41,977 nt of DNA from Planctomycetota bacterium (GCA_029260755.1 JAJDCQ010000027.1:1-41977); one strand, 5' to 3'. Positions 15,301-25,073 are shown, numbered from the stretch's first letter. The notes: generated from the sequence alone by a model not told the origin. Translations and numbers: made by a program.

Positions 15301-18159
15301 ATGACGCCCGCCGTGCCCCGTCACCTCGGGAGGTACCGCCTCGGCGAGCCGCTCGGCCGCGGCGGCATGGGGCTGGTCTTCCGCGCGCACGACCCGGAGC
15401 TCGGGCGCGACGTGGCGATCAAGGTCCTCCACGCGGACGTCGCCGATCAGCGGCAGCTCCGCCGCTTCGAGCGGGAGGCGACCGCGGCCGCCCGCCTCCG
15501 CCATCCCGGGATCGTCGGAGTGCACGAGGTCGGACGCGACGAGCGCGGCCGGCCCTACATCGTGATGGACCTGGTCGGCGGCCCGAGCCTCGAGTCGCTC
15601 CTCGCCTGCTCGCGCCTGCCGCCCCGACGGCTGGCGGAGATCGTCCGCGACGTGGCGGCCGCCCTCCAGCACGCCCACGGCGAGGGCGTCATCCACCGCG
15701 ACGTGAAGCCCGAGAACGTCCTGATCGACCGCGCGACCGGCCAGCCGCGCCTGGTCGACTTCGGGCTCGTCCGGGAGATCGACTCCGACGAGCGACTCAC
15801 CCGGACGGGCCAGGTCGTCGGAACGCCGTCGTACATGGCCCCCGAACAGGCCGGCGCGTCGGGCGTCGGGGAGCTCGGCCCGGCCACCGATGTGTACGGG
15901 CTCGGCGGACTGCTCTACCGTGGCCTCTCCGGCCGACCGCCGTTCGTTCACGACGAGATCGTGGCGCTCGTCGTGATGGTGCTCGAGACGCCGCCGACAC
16001 CGCCTCGAAGCATCGACCCGTCCGTGCCCGCACCGCTCGAGGCGATCACCCTCCGATGTCTCGCGAAGGACCCGGCGGAGCGGTACCGGTCCGCCGAAGA
16101 GGTCGTCCACGAGCTCGAGCGCTTCCTGCGCGGCGAGTCGATCGAGGCGTCCTCGCCGGGAGCGGTCTCGCGCCTGGTCGAGCGGCTGCGACGGAATCGC
16201 TCGGGGGTCGCGCTGGCGCTCGGTCTGGTCGTGTCGATCGCCGTCGCGGCGACCGCCGTCATCGGGAGCGGCGCGATCGGGGCCGACGACCCGCGCGACG
16301 TCCTCGATCGCATCGAGGCGCGGCTGGCCGCCGGCGACCCGGTCGGACGCGATGATCGGGACCGGCTGGAGGCGACCGTCACCGCCCTCGACGACGCCGC
16401 CCTGCAGCGGCGGCGGGCCGTCCTCGACCTCCTCCTGATCATCACGTCGGATCGAGCCTCGGACGAGCAACGGCGGCGGCGAGCCGAGGAGCTGGCGGCC
16501 GCGGTCCGGCCCTCGGGCGAGCTCGACCACGGCCTCCTCGACACCGCGCGGCGCACGCTCCGGCGCCGCCGCCTCGTGCCGGAGCTGGCGACGCTCCTCT
16601 TCGGGGCCTCGCCCGAGGTGGCGCCCGACATCGGGGCGGCGCGCGCGCTGGCGTTGGCCATCGCCGACGGCTCCGCCGGGGTCACCCCGCCGCCGGACGC
16701 GGCCCTGCTCCGCCCGCTCCTCGCCGCATCCGACGCCGCGCTTCGCGGCCAGCTCCTCGCGCGAGTCGCCCGGCGTGCGCTGGAGACCGAAGGGCCCGAC
16801 GCGGCGCTCGACCTCCTCGTCCGCGCGTCGAAGGAGCCAGGTGGGCTCCCGCCGGAGTCGTGGCCCGAAGCGCTCCATCTCGCGTTGATCCGTCGCGCCG
16901 CGTCCTCGGCCGAGGACCCGGAGGTCACTCGATCGCTCCTCGACGTCGCCGTCAGGATCCGCCCCGACGACGTGGAGCTCCCCGCCGAGCTCCTCGGTGA
17001 GCTCGAGAGGCCGCTCGCCCAGCTCACCCTCTCCGACGAGCCGCCGGGCGAGCCGGCCGAGCACATCCTCGGGCTGCTCGGCCTGCTCGAGTGCTACGGC
17101 GTCTCGCCCCTGTCGTTCATCCTCGCCACCTCGATCGGGAATCGCCTGAACCTGGGCGACGTTCGCGCTCTGGCCGACGCCGAGCTGCGTCGCCCCGCCC
17201 CGAACCCGGCGCTCCTCCTCGTCGTCGCACGGGTCTTCGCGAGCCCCACGGCTCGAAAGGGGCCGCGTCGGGATCCCGAGCTCGCCCTCCGCCTCGTCGA
17301 GCGGGTCACCGACGCCGACCGTGACGCCTTCGCCTCGGCCGGCGTGCTCCGCGAGACCATCCGCGGCGAGCTCGGGGGCGCGATCCGAGACGTCGACCTC
17401 GACGCCTGCCTGGCCCGGGAGCGGGCGCGTCCGGACCACCGGCGCCTCGCGTTGGTGCCGAGGCTCTGCGCGAGAGAGTCGGACGACGCAAGCGAGGCCA
17501 TCGCGCTCGTGATCGAGGCGCTCGCGGTGCGGGAAGCCAACGCGCCTCGGCTGGCCGACCTGCAGCGCGCGGGTGGCTTCGTTCCCTGGACCGTCGCGTC
17601 GACCGACGACCTGTACACCGACATCGTCCGGGCGGCGAAGCAGGCGCTCGGATCGGCCGAGGGATGCTGCCACGGGGCCAAGACTCCCGACGATCTCCTC
17701 ACCGCGTCGAGCCGCCTCACCGGCCTCGAGCCGGTCTACGAGGCCCTCCTCGCCAGGCTCGAGGCCGACCATCATCGGCGGCACGATCGGACCGCCGAGG
17801 AGGAGGCCGCCTGGACTCGAGTGATCGCGATCCAGCGCGAGAGGGCCCGCATCGCGTCGGGGGATCCCAGCGTCTTCCGGTTGCTCGCGATCGCCCACGG
17901 ACATCGCGCTCAGCTCCGCCTCGAAGCTGGTCACCCGGACGCCGAGGCCGACCTCGCGAATGAGCTCGACGACTGGTCGCTCACCATCCGGCTCCAACGG
18001 GAGATCCTCGCGCGACGCCCCGCCGCCCGGACCACGATCTCGAACCTCTCGGATGATCTCGGCGAACGCGCGCGGGTGCGGCGCGCCCGCGGGCACGACG
18101 AGGAGGCTGACATCGACCTCGAGGAGATGGCGGCCCTCCGCGCGCGCATCGGTCGCTAG
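15301..18159 (+). CDS. Membrane Ser/Thr protein kinase (PknB-type) with large helical outer domain
   Basis: 952 residues. The kinase domain (~10-275) is complete: glycine loop GRGGMG (19-24), VAIK with K41, HRDVKPEN with D134, DFG at 153-155, GTPSYMAPEQ, and DVYGLGGLLY. One membrane helix follows at about 303-325 (GVALALGLVVSIAVAATAVIG). The remaining ~620 residues, rich in Ala, Leu, Arg and Asp, look like helical repeats without a recognised motif and should lie outside the membrane. The open frame extends upstream to 14995, but that stretch is out-of-frame reading of the preceding gene; ATG 15301 gives the normal kinase N-terminus. It probably forms a signalling unit with the upstream PQQ protein or the propeller gene downstream; substrates are unknown. 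Confidence 0.9.
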   Translation: MTPAVPRHLGRYRLGEPLGRGGMGLVFRAHDPELGRDVAIKVLHADVADQRQLRRFEREATAAARLRHPGIVGVHEVGRDERGRPYIVMDLVGGPSLESLLACSRLPPRRLAEIVRDVAAALQHAHGEGVIHRDVKPENVLIDRATGQPRLVDFGLVREIDSDERLTRTGQVVGTPSYMAPEQAGASGVGELGPATDVYGLGGLLYRGLSGRPPFVHDEIVALVVMVLETPPTPPRSIDPSVPAPLEAITLRCLAKDPAERYRSAEEVVHELERFLRGESIEASSPGAVSRLVERLRRNRSGVALALGLVVSIAVAATAVIGSGAIGADDPRDVLDRIEARLAAGDPVGRDDRDRLEATVTALDDAALQRRRAVLDLLLIITSDRASDEQRRRRAEELAAAVRPSGELDHGLLDTARRTLRRRRLVPELATLLFGASPEVAPDIGAARALALAIADGSAGVTPPPDAALLRPLLAASDAALRGQLLARVARRALETEGPDAALDLLVRASKEPGGLPPESWPEALHLALIRRAASSAEDPEVTRSLLDVAVRIRPDDVELPAELLGELERPLAQLTLSDEPPGEPAEHILGLLGLLECYGVSPLSFILATSIGNRLNLGDVRALADAELRRPAPNPALLLVVARVFASPTARKGPRRDPELALRLVERVTDADRDAFASAGVLRETIRGELGGAIRDVDLDACLARERARPDHRRLALVPRLCARESDDASEAIALVIEALAVREANAPRLADLQRAGGFVPWTVASTDDLYTDIVRAAKQALGSAEGCCHGAKTPDDLLTASSRLTGLEPVYEALLARLEADHHRRHDRTAEEEAAWTRVIAIQRERARIASGDPSVFRLLAIAHGHRAQLRLEAGHPDAEADLANELDDWSLTIRLQREILARRPAARTTISNLSDDLGERARVRRARGHDEEADIDLEEMAALRARIGR

Positions 18160-18210
18160 CCCGGTCGGCCCCCGTGGCCCATGAGCGGCCGGCCCGACGC
18201 CCTCCCGGCC

Positions 18211-18241
18211 GTGGCGAGGGATGCTCTCCCGTCGCTATACT
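18211..18241 (+). promoter_or_regulatory. Possible promoter with good -10 hexamer
   Basis: TATACT (18236-18241) lies 37 nt before the ATG at 18279; the best upstream hexamer, GTGGCG (18211-18216), is 19 nt away. The -10 is strong, the -35 weak. Confidence 0.4.
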
Positions 18242-18278
18242 CCGCACGCAAAGGCTTCCGCGCTCCGAGGATCTCGCC

Positions 18279-19385
18279 ATGAGCTGCCCCTGCCGCCACC
18301 CCCTCGTTCTGGTTCCGATCGTCGCGGTCATGGCCTCGATCGCGCTGGCGGTCGTCTCGATCGTCCCGACGGTCGCCGGCGACGATGACGAAGGCCCGGG
18401 GCTCCGGTCGCCCCTCCCGGCGCCCGCGTTCAGCCCGTTCGGCGACCGGGCGGCCGCGGCGATCGGCGCCGATGGGACCGGCGCCGTCGTCGTCGTCGAG
18501 CTCGGCGAGAAGCCGTCCTCCCGCACCGTCAGCCGTCGCGGCGTCGATCCCCACTCCGCCCGCCCGCGCTTCAGCGCCGACGGGAGCCGCGTCGCCTGGA
18601 CGGTCGGCTCGGCCGCGATGATCACCAGCGCGACGAAGGAGGGCGCGGTCGACAAGCGCTCGCTCAGCCGCGGGATCGACGACTTCGATCCGACGAGCGA
18701 CTGGGCCGCCGTCGCCGGCGGCGTCTACTCGCCCGACGGCGTCAACCTCGCGTTCGTCGTCCCCCGCGGCGAGAAGGCCGGCACGTTCGTCGCCCCCGTC
18801 GTCGGCGGGACCGTCATCCGCCTGACCAAGCTCGCGGCCGACCGGATCGCCTGGAGCCAGGACGGGAAGCGCCTCGCCCTCGCCCTGCCGAAGCACGACA
18901 TCGTGGTGGTCGGCGCCGACGGCAAGGGCGAGAAGCCGATCACGAGGATGCCGACGGACGGCGGCCCCGTCGCCCTTCGCTTCGCCGACGGCGGCAAGGG
19001 CCTCCTCGTCTTCGCCGAGGCGAAGCTCGGGCTCTACGACATCGCGACCGGCAAGACGGCCGGCGCGCCCGAGGGTCTCATCGACGACGGCCACGGCTCG
19101 CCGGTCGCGGCCGCCTGGTCGCCGAGCGAGGAGATCCTCGCGATCGTCACCGACGGCGGCGCGCTCGGGCTGGTGAAGCTCTCGGGCAAGGGGCGCTACG
19201 TCCAGGTCAACGCCGAGACCGACCGGGTCATGAGCGGCCCCGGCTGGGCGCCCGACGGCAGCCGCGTCGGCACCGTCGAGTTCGGCGGCAAGGGCGAGGT
19301 CGCCCTCGTCAGCTACGAGGTGACGACCGGCGAGGTGAAGCGGGTCCCCCTCTTCTGGAACCCGAGCGCCCCGCCGGGCGACTGA
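18279..19385 (+). CDS. Exported TolB/PD40-type beta-propeller protein
   Basis: 368 residues. Signal peptide or anchor MSCPCRHPLVLVPIVAVMAS ending near TVAGDDDEG. The mature part consists of WD40-like PD40 blades as in TolB: RFSADGSRVAWTVGS, VYSPDGVNLAFVVP, AWSQDGKRLALALP, AWSPSEEILAIVTD, GWAPDGSRVGTVEF. Start ATG 18279 was chosen over the longer in-frame extension from 18174 because it begins directly at the signal peptide and follows CCGAGGATC and a TATACT -10. Its stop is only 7 nt from the stop of the convergent kinase gene, leaving no room for a hairpin terminator. Likely an outer-membrane or periplasmic binding protein; partner unknown. Confidence 0.75.
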   Translation: MSCPCRHPLVLVPIVAVMASIALAVVSIVPTVAGDDDEGPGLRSPLPAPAFSPFGDRAAAAIGADGTGAVVVVELGEKPSSRTVSRRGVDPHSARPRFSADGSRVAWTVGSAAMITSATKEGAVDKRSLSRGIDDFDPTSDWAAVAGGVYSPDGVNLAFVVPRGEKAGTFVAPVVGGTVIRLTKLAADRIAWSQDGKRLALALPKHDIVVVGADGKGEKPITRMPTDGGPVALRFADGGKGLLVFAEAKLGLYDIATGKTAGAPEGLIDDGHGSPVAAAWSPSEEILAIVTDGGALGLVKLSGKGRYVQVNAETDRVMSGPGWAPDGSRVGTVEFGGKGEVALVSYEVTTGEVKRVPLFWNPSAPPGD

Positions 19386-19392
19386 CGCCGCC

Positions 19393-22179
19393 TCACCGCT
19401 CCTCGCGCTCTCCCTCGAGCCTTCGCGCGCTCCTCTCGTCCCACGCCCGGACGTGCTCGGCGAGCTGCCGGTCCGCCTCGTCCGCCTCGGCGAGCCGTCC
19501 GAGCTCGCGCAGCGCCCACGCGTGGCGGGTGAGCAGGTCGAGGTGCTGGCGCTCGGTGATCGTGTGCGCGTCGTCGACGGCGTCGCCGCGCAGCTCGAGC
19601 GCCCGGTCGTAGTGGGTGAGGGCGGCCTCGAGCCGTCCGTGTCCCCGCGCGTGCTCGCCGAGCAGGAACTCGTTGACGAACCTCCCCGAGAAACGCGTCT
19701 GGCGCCGCACCGCGATGTCGAGGAGGACGGCGACGCTCGGACGCCCGCCGAGCTCGGCCGCCCAGCCGCAGCACGCCCCGCCCGCGTCGAGGCGGCGCCG
19801 GATGAGCTGCCGGGCGATGCCGGCGATCCCGTCGGAGTCGACCCACATCGCCGGGACGAACCGCCCCTCGCGGTCGAAGCGCTCGCACGCCCCGCGCCGC
19901 CGCTCCTCGACCCGGTCGGCGTCGACGATGACCTCCTCGGCCGCCACCGGGTCACGCCTCGCGAAGGCCGTCGCCGCGTGTCGGCCGACCGCCGGCCAGC
20001 GTCGTTCGATCGGCAGGCGCCGGTCGATCTCGAGGGCGGCGAGCGCGGCCTCGCCGGCCCGCTCCGGATCGCGATTCCGGAGATGGAGGAACCGCGCCGC
20101 CTCGGCGAGCAGTCGGCGCGAGGGCGGATCGCGACCGAGGGCGAGCTCGAGCCACCGACTGGAGTCGGCCGGCTGCTCCTCCCGGACGGCGAAGGCGGCG
20201 AGGAGCAGCCCCACCGGGTCGAGCTGCTCGGGCGGCCCGGTCTCGAGCGCCCGGCCGAGGGCGTGGTAGCGCGCGGCGCCGAATCGCTCGACCCGCTCGA
20301 CGATCCCCTCATCGGGGAGATCGAGACCCAGAGGCACGAGGAACGCGAGGATCAGGGTGTTCCGCCCGAAGACCGCATCGAGCTGCGCCGCGTCGGCCGA
20401 TCGGGCGAGGTTCAGCTCGGCGAAGAAGCGCGGCTCGAGGTCCGCCGGCAGCTCGTCGGGACGATCCTCGTCGGCGACTCGCGACGCGATCCAGGCGACC
20501 TCGCGCGCCCGGTCGTCCCGGCGCGCCTCGACGTGCCCGATGAACGCGCGGGCGAGCAGGATCACTCCGTCGGCGTCGATCCGGAGCCGGCCGTCGTTGC
20601 CGTGCTCCCGCCGGGCTGCGACGAGCGCGCGGACGACCTCCGCGACCGGCAGCCGCCCCGACGCCAGGCCCAGCTCGGCCCGCCGCACGAGGAGTCGGCC
20701 GCGGACCTCGTCGGGCAGCCCGGGCGCGTGGTAGAGGTTGCGGAAGGCGGCCGACTCGAGCGGCGGCTCGAGCCCGTCGCGGCCGGACGCCGTCACCTCG
20801 GCGAGGGCGCGGGACGTCGCCGCGTCGACGCGCAGCACCGGCTCGGCCCGGTGAACGACCGCGTCGAGCAGCCCGAAGCGCTCGCGGGCGAGGAGCGCCT
20901 CGATCGCGAGCCGGCGCGAGGTGGCGGGGCCGTCGCCCCGGAGCGCCGCCGCGAGCGCGGCGACCGATTCGCTCGACGCGATCTCCTCGTTCGGAACGTC
21001 GAGGGCGCGCTCGATGAGCCCGAGAAGCCGGGCGCGCCGGACGAGCGCGTCGTCGCCGCCCGGCTCCGTCTCGATCGCGGCGATCGCCGCGCGCGCCCCC
21101 CGGCCGAGCGACCGCCCGGCCGCGAGGGTCGCCTCGGCGGCGTCGAGGCGCGCGTCCCGGTCGTCGCGTCCGCGCACGGCGAGCGCGGCCGCGCCGCCGG
21201 CGGCCGCGAGCGCGACCAGGACCGCGATCGCGACCCCTCGCGCCCCGCGAACGGCGCGCCCGGCGCGCGCGACGCCGCGACCTTCGACGAGCCACGCGTC
21301 GAGCGCGTCGGCGAACGCCCCCGCGGTCCGGAATCGGTCGCGCGGATCGCGGGCGAGGGCGCGCAGGCAGACGCTCGCGAGCGCCGACGGCACCTCCGGC
21401 GCCCGCGCCTCGAGCGGCGGCGTCGCGCCCCCGAGGATCGCCTGGAGCAGCCCGAAGCCGTCGCGCTCCTGGAACGGCGGCTGGGCCGTGAGGGATGCGT
21501 AGAGCACGGCGCCGAGACCGTAGACGTCGGTCCAGGCCCCGATCGCTCGCGCCTCGCCGCGGAGCTGCTCGGGCGCCATGAACGCCGGCGTCCCGACCAT
21601 CTCGCCCGTCTTGGTCAGGCGCGAGGACGCGGAGTCGAGCGCGATGCCGAAGTCGACGACGCGCGGCGCCCCGGACGCGTCCATGATGACGTTGCCCGGC
21701 TTGAGGTCGCGGTGGACGACGCCGACCTCGTGGACACGCTGGAGGCTGCGCGCGATCCGCGCGACCAGGCTGGCCGCCTCGCGCGGCCGCAACGGCCCGC
21801 GCGTCTCGAGGATCGACGCGAGCGAGCCGCCCTCGATCAGGTCCATCGCGTACCAGGCGTGGCCCTGGTCGACCCCGGCGGCGTGCACGCGCACGATCGT
21901 CGGGTCGCCCTCGACCCGGACCAGCATCTCCGCCTCGCGACGGAAGCGCTCGAGCGTGCGCGATCCGGCGCCGGCCGGGATCACCTTGAGGGCGCAGACC
22001 GCGCCGGTCTCGCGATGACGCGCCCGGAAGACGACGCCCACGCCCCCCTTCCCGAGAGGAGCCTCGATCACGTAGGGACCGCACGCGCGTAGCTCGCGAC
22101 CGATCGTCAACGCCGTCGAGCCCTCCGCCTTCGCCTCAATGCGAAAGACGCAAGACCCGCTCGGAGCCTTGCGCCTCAC
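19393..22179 (-). CDS. Second membrane Ser/Thr protein kinase
   Basis: 928 residues from GTG 22179. Kinase domain with GKGGVG (43-48), CALK with K65, HRDLKPGN with D158, VVDFGIAL, GTPAFMAPEQL and DVYGLGAVLY. A membrane helix lies at about 312-335 (VAIAVLVALAAAGGAAALAV). The C-terminal ~590 residues are helical and TPR-like near the end (HGRLEAALTHYDRALELRG, WALRELGRLAEADEADRQLA). It has the same layout as the kinase at 15301 but diverged sequence. The gene begins 23 nt after the stop of the PPC-repeat CxxCH gene on the same strand, so the two are very likely one transcript and may act together. The start is uncertain: a TTG at codon 24 is also possible. Confidence 0.9.
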   Translation of the reverse strand: MRRKAPSGSCVFRIEAKAEGSTALTIGRELRACGPYVIEAPLGKGGVGVVFRARHRETGAVCALKVIPAGAGSRTLERFRREAEMLVRVEGDPTIVRVHAAGVDQGHAWYAMDLIEGGSLASILETRGPLRPREAASLVARIARSLQRVHEVGVVHRDLKPGNVIMDASGAPRVVDFGIALDSASSRLTKTGEMVGTPAFMAPEQLRGEARAIGAWTDVYGLGAVLYASLTAQPPFQERDGFGLLQAILGGATPPLEARAPEVPSALASVCLRALARDPRDRFRTAGAFADALDAWLVEGRGVARAGRAVRGARGVAIAVLVALAAAGGAAALAVRGRDDRDARLDAAEATLAAGRSLGRGARAAIAAIETEPGGDDALVRRARLLGLIERALDVPNEEIASSESVAALAAALRGDGPATSRRLAIEALLARERFGLLDAVVHRAEPVLRVDAATSRALAEVTASGRDGLEPPLESAAFRNLYHAPGLPDEVRGRLLVRRAELGLASGRLPVAEVVRALVAARREHGNDGRLRIDADGVILLARAFIGHVEARRDDRAREVAWIASRVADEDRPDELPADLEPRFFAELNLARSADAAQLDAVFGRNTLILAFLVPLGLDLPDEGIVERVERFGAARYHALGRALETGPPEQLDPVGLLLAAFAVREEQPADSSRWLELALGRDPPSRRLLAEAARFLHLRNRDPERAGEAALAALEIDRRLPIERRWPAVGRHAATAFARRDPVAAEEVIVDADRVEERRRGACERFDREGRFVPAMWVDSDGIAGIARQLIRRRLDAGGACCGWAAELGGRPSVAVLLDIAVRRQTRFSGRFVNEFLLGEHARGHGRLEAALTHYDRALELRGDAVDDAHTITERQHLDLLTRHAWALRELGRLAEADEADRQLAEHVRAWDERSARRLEGEREER

Positions 22180-22202
22180 GCGTCACGAAACGCACGACGA
22201 GG

Positions 22203-24731
22203 TCAGTCGTTCTCGTCGTCGGTGCTGCCCTCGAGGGCGTCCGCGAGCCCGAACGCGCTGCGGTTGCTCGCCGCGCGCTCGGAGCCGCCGCCGTCCTCGT
22301 CGACCCACGTGCTGAGCACCTTCGACACGGTGTTCCACGGCGCGCCGCGGAGCGCCGAGTCTCTCGGGCTCGGGAGGGTGTTGACGACCCGGACGAACCA
22401 CTTGCCCGGGTGCAGATCGAGGGCTCCGACCGTGGCGTTCTGGACGCCGTCGGCCGGCCCGGTCACGGCCGTGATGGTCGCCGAGAGGACCGTCGTGCCC
22501 GCGTCGTCGGCGAACTCGACCGTCATGCCCTGCGCGAGCTGGCGACCGACGAGCTGCGTCGGCGTCCGCACCTGCTCGAGGATCGGCCGGACCGAGACGG
22601 GCACCGGCGGCTCCTCGCCGGCCGGATGCTCCTGGACCCACGGGTTCCTGCCCGCGCGCCCCGCCTCGGCGTAGCTGAAGATGTAGTGCTTGCCGCGATC
22701 CATGATCGTCGACGCGCGCCGCGGGTCGCCGAGCGCCTCGCGGCCGGCGAACTGGTGGCAGCCGAGGCAGCTCGTCTGGATCGCCGGGAACGTGTTCCAG
22801 TTCCGCTCGGGCCCGTTCTCGAGCTCCCAGACGCGCCCGTTCGGCGCGAACATCGTCGAGATCCAGTCGCTCCCGTTGAGACCGCGACCGTCCTCGACCC
22901 GGAACATGACGCGGACCTCGGCGAGGTTGCCCGGGGTCAGCGGAAGCGGCTGGGCGCCGTCGGTGCGGTAGTAGAGCTTCACGAAGACCGCGCCGACCGG
23001 ATACTTGCGGAGATCCTCGCCGGAGCGGGCGATCCCGTTCGCGAGGATTCGCGGGGCGAGCCCACCCTCGCCCGGCTGGAAGCCGTGGACCGGACCCCAG
23101 TTGGTGATCTCGCGGAAGTCGCCGCTGAAGTACTCGGGCACGACGTAGCCGATCCAGGCCGGGTCGACGCCCGCCTCGCGGAGCGCGGTCGCGTCGGCGG
23201 CCGGGATGGTGTTGCCGAAGAAGTCGCGGGCCTCGCTGCCGTCGTCACCGCCGTCGTCGCCGCCATCGTCTCCGCCATCGTCTCCGCCATCATCTCCGCC
23301 ATCGTCTCCCCCATCGAGGAGGGTGACGGTGATGTCGTAGCGACCGCGGGTCGCCTGGGCGTCGTAGTGGCGCACGTGGACGAAGTGCGGACCGCTCGCC
23401 TCGGCGGTGAACTCGATCCGCGAGGCGAGGTTCTCGTCGGCGCCGTCGTCGTCGGTCGCGAGCTCGTTCGCGCCGTTCGGCGGGCCGGAGAGGGCGATCA
23501 CCGTGTCCATGTCGTCGCGGAGGTTGCTCGTCTGGACGCGATAGCGCGCCCCGTTCTCGGCCGCGAACCGGTACCAGTCGGGGTCGCCGGCGCGATCGGT
23601 CGAGCCGGGCGCCGTGGCGCCGATCTCGATCGGGGTCGCCTGGCCGGGGGTGTCGTTGCCGTCGCCGTCGCCGCCGCCGTCGTCGCCACCATCATCACCA
23701 CCATCATCACCGCCGTCGTCTCCGCCGTCGTCTCCGCCGTCGTCTCCGCCGTCGTCTCCGCCGTCGTCTCCGCCGTCGTCTCCGCCGGAGACGAGGGTGA
23801 CGGTGATCCGGTAGGTGCCGTTGGTCGCGCTGCGGCTGTAGTGACGCACGCGCGCGTAGTGCGGACCGGCGGCCGTGGCGGCGAACTCGACCTGGCTGGC
23901 GTAGCCCATCCCGGGCGCATCGTCGTTCTCGCCGATCTGGGTCGTCCCGTCGCCGCCGAGGATCGTCAGGACGGTGTCCATGTTCTGCTGGAGATCGGAC
24001 GTCGTCACGCGGTAGGTCGCGCCGTTCTGGGCCGGGAAGACGAACCAGTCGAAGTCGCCGGCCGAGTTCGTGCCGTCGCTCGCGTTGCCGCCGACCGCGA
24101 TCGAGTTCGCCTGCGCGGCCGAGTCGTTCGGCTCGCCCGTGCCGCCGCCGCCGCCGTCGTCGCCACCGCCGTCGTCGCCACCGCCGTCGTCGCCACCGCC
24201 GACGTCGCCACCGCCGTCGTCGCCACCGCCGTCGTCGCCACCGCCGTCATCTCCGCCGCCGAGCGACTCGACGCGGAGGTCGTAACGACCGTTCGACGAC
24301 GCCGCCCTGAAGTGGCGGATGCGGGCGTAGTGACCGCCGGCCGCGGACGCGGTGAACTCGACCCGCGAGGCGAGCCCGATGCCCTGACCATCGTCGTTCT
24401 CATCGATGACGGTGGTGCCATCGGGTCCGAGGATCGTCAGGACGGTATCCATCCGGTCCCGGAGGTTGCTCGTCTCGACGCGGAACCGCTGGTTCGCCGT
24501 CGCCGTGAAGCGGAACCAATCCTGATCGCCCCCCTCCTGAATCGCGTCGCTGACCGTCGCGCCGACCTCGATCAGGGTCGCCCGAGCCGCGGTTCCATCG
24601 GGCTCGATGGCGAGCAACTCGGGAGTCCGAGCGGGCATCAGGACGAGGAGCCCTGCGACGGTCAAGACGGCGAGGGCGAGGCCGCGGCCGGTGCGGACAC
24701 GACGGCGTCCCTGGTCACTCGTGGTCTTCAT
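22203..24731 (-). CDS. Exported protein with three PPC-type domains, Asp/Gly linkers and a CxxCH haem motif
   Basis: 842 residues, ATG 24731. A signal peptide (LALAVLTVAGLLVLMPA) is followed by three PPC-like (bacterial pre-peptidase C-terminal) domains at about 45-150, 200-305 and 355-470. Each reads like DQDWFRFTATANQRFRVETS, then MDTVLTILG, then HYARIRH. They are joined by linkers made of DDGG or DDGGG repeats that could bind calcium. The last ~340 residues form a different domain with a single haem c-binding motif CLGCH (C655, C658, H659) and a stretch (VGAVFVKLYYRTDG) reminiscent of cytochrome P460-type proteins; no protease domain is present. Likely an outer-surface or periplasmic redox or sensor protein, cotranscribed with the downstream kinase. 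The P460 comparison is tentative. Confidence 0.75.
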   Translation of the reverse strand: MKTTSDQGRRRVRTGRGLALAVLTVAGLLVLMPARTPELLAIEPDGTAARATLIEVGATVSDAIQEGGDQDWFRFTATANQRFRVETSNLRDRMDTVLTILGPDGTTVIDENDDGQGIGLASRVEFTASAAGGHYARIRHFRAASSNGRYDLRVESLGGGDDGGGDDGGGDDGGGDVGGGDDGGGDDGGGDDGGGGGTGEPNDSAAQANSIAVGGNASDGTNSAGDFDWFVFPAQNGATYRVTTSDLQQNMDTVLTILGGDGTTQIGENDDAPGMGYASQVEFAATAAGPHYARVRHYSRSATNGTYRITVTLVSGGDDGGDDGGDDGGDDGGDDGGDDGGDDGGDDGGDDGGGDGDGNDTPGQATPIEIGATAPGSTDRAGDPDWYRFAAENGARYRVQTSNLRDDMDTVIALSGPPNGANELATDDDGADENLASRIEFTAEASGPHFVHVRHYDAQATRGRYDITVTLLDGGDDGGDDGGDDGGDDGGDDGGDDGSEARDFFGNTIPAADATALREAGVDPAWIGYVVPEYFSGDFREITNWGPVHGFQPGEGGLAPRILANGIARSGEDLRKYPVGAVFVKLYYRTDGAQPLPLTPGNLAEVRVMFRVEDGRGLNGSDWISTMFAPNGRVWELENGPERNWNTFPAIQTSCLGCHQFAGREALGDPRRASTIMDRGKHYIFSYAEAGRAGRNPWVQEHPAGEEPPVPVSVRPILEQVRTPTQLVGRQLAQGMTVEFADDAGTTVLSATITAVTGPADGVQNATVGALDLHPGKWFVRVVNTLPSPRDSALRGAPWNTVSKVLSTWVDEDGGGSERAASNRSAFGLADALEGSTDDEND
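23237..23314. repeat. Coding tandem repeat (DDGG linker 3)
   Basis: Repeats of a 12-nt unit of the type CCGCCATCGTCT on the plus strand, encoding (GGDD)n on the minus strand. It separates PPC domain 3 from the CxxCH domain. Confidence 0.7.
23658..23787. repeat. Coding tandem repeat (DDGG linker 2)
   Basis: The longest linker: about ten near-identical 12-nt units (CCGCCGTCGTCT and CCACCATCATCA forms) encoding (DDGG)n between PPC domains 2 and 3. Runs of identical units next to variants suggest recent copy-number change by slippage. Confidence 0.75.
24141..24259. repeat. Coding tandem repeat (DDGGG linker 1)
   Basis: 15-nt units (CCACCGCCGTCGTCG) encoding (DDGGG)n between PPC domains 1 and 2. 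One unit carries GAC for GTC on the plus strand and reads DVGGG. Confidence 0.75.
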
Positions 24732-24776
24732 ACAATTCCCCCGGCACTCGCCGTTGTGGCGAAGTGATCGATGGAG

Positions 24777-24806
24777 AGGATAACGCGTCGATCACCTCGA
24801 TCGCAA
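24777..24806 (-). promoter_or_regulatory. Possible promoter of the PPC/kinase operon
   Basis: On the minus strand TTGCGA (24806-24801), 18-nt spacer, TATCCT (24782-24777), about 45 nt before the ATG at 24731. Confidence 0.45.
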
Positions 24807-25073
24807 TGAGGTACCCATCAATGAGCTCCGTCATCGTTCCGCGCCACCCGGTGAGCTCGACGCTACGCACGTCGCGTGCCGAGCGCGCTCGTCGCCACAA
24901 GCGGCAGGAGAAGAGTGCTTTGAGTCGAGGATGCACCCGACGCGTAGCAGCCATTCGGGTCGCACGCGATTCGAGCGCCGGGGCGCCTCGCCCCGGTTCG
25001 GCTCGCCGGCCGTCGCCATCGCGACGGGCCGGCAACCGAGATGGCTTCGTGCGCCGCCCGACCGCCTGAAGCG

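Noticed and set aside
23237..24259. CRISPR-like direct repeats
   Set aside because: The repeats are 12-15 nt, without spacers, and lie in frame inside a clear protein as DDGG linkers.
24764..25069. Small gene in the region before the dnaA-like gene
   Set aside because: Ser/Arg-rich translation, no ribosome site, and it lies over a probable promoter on the other strand; antisense frames there are equally open.
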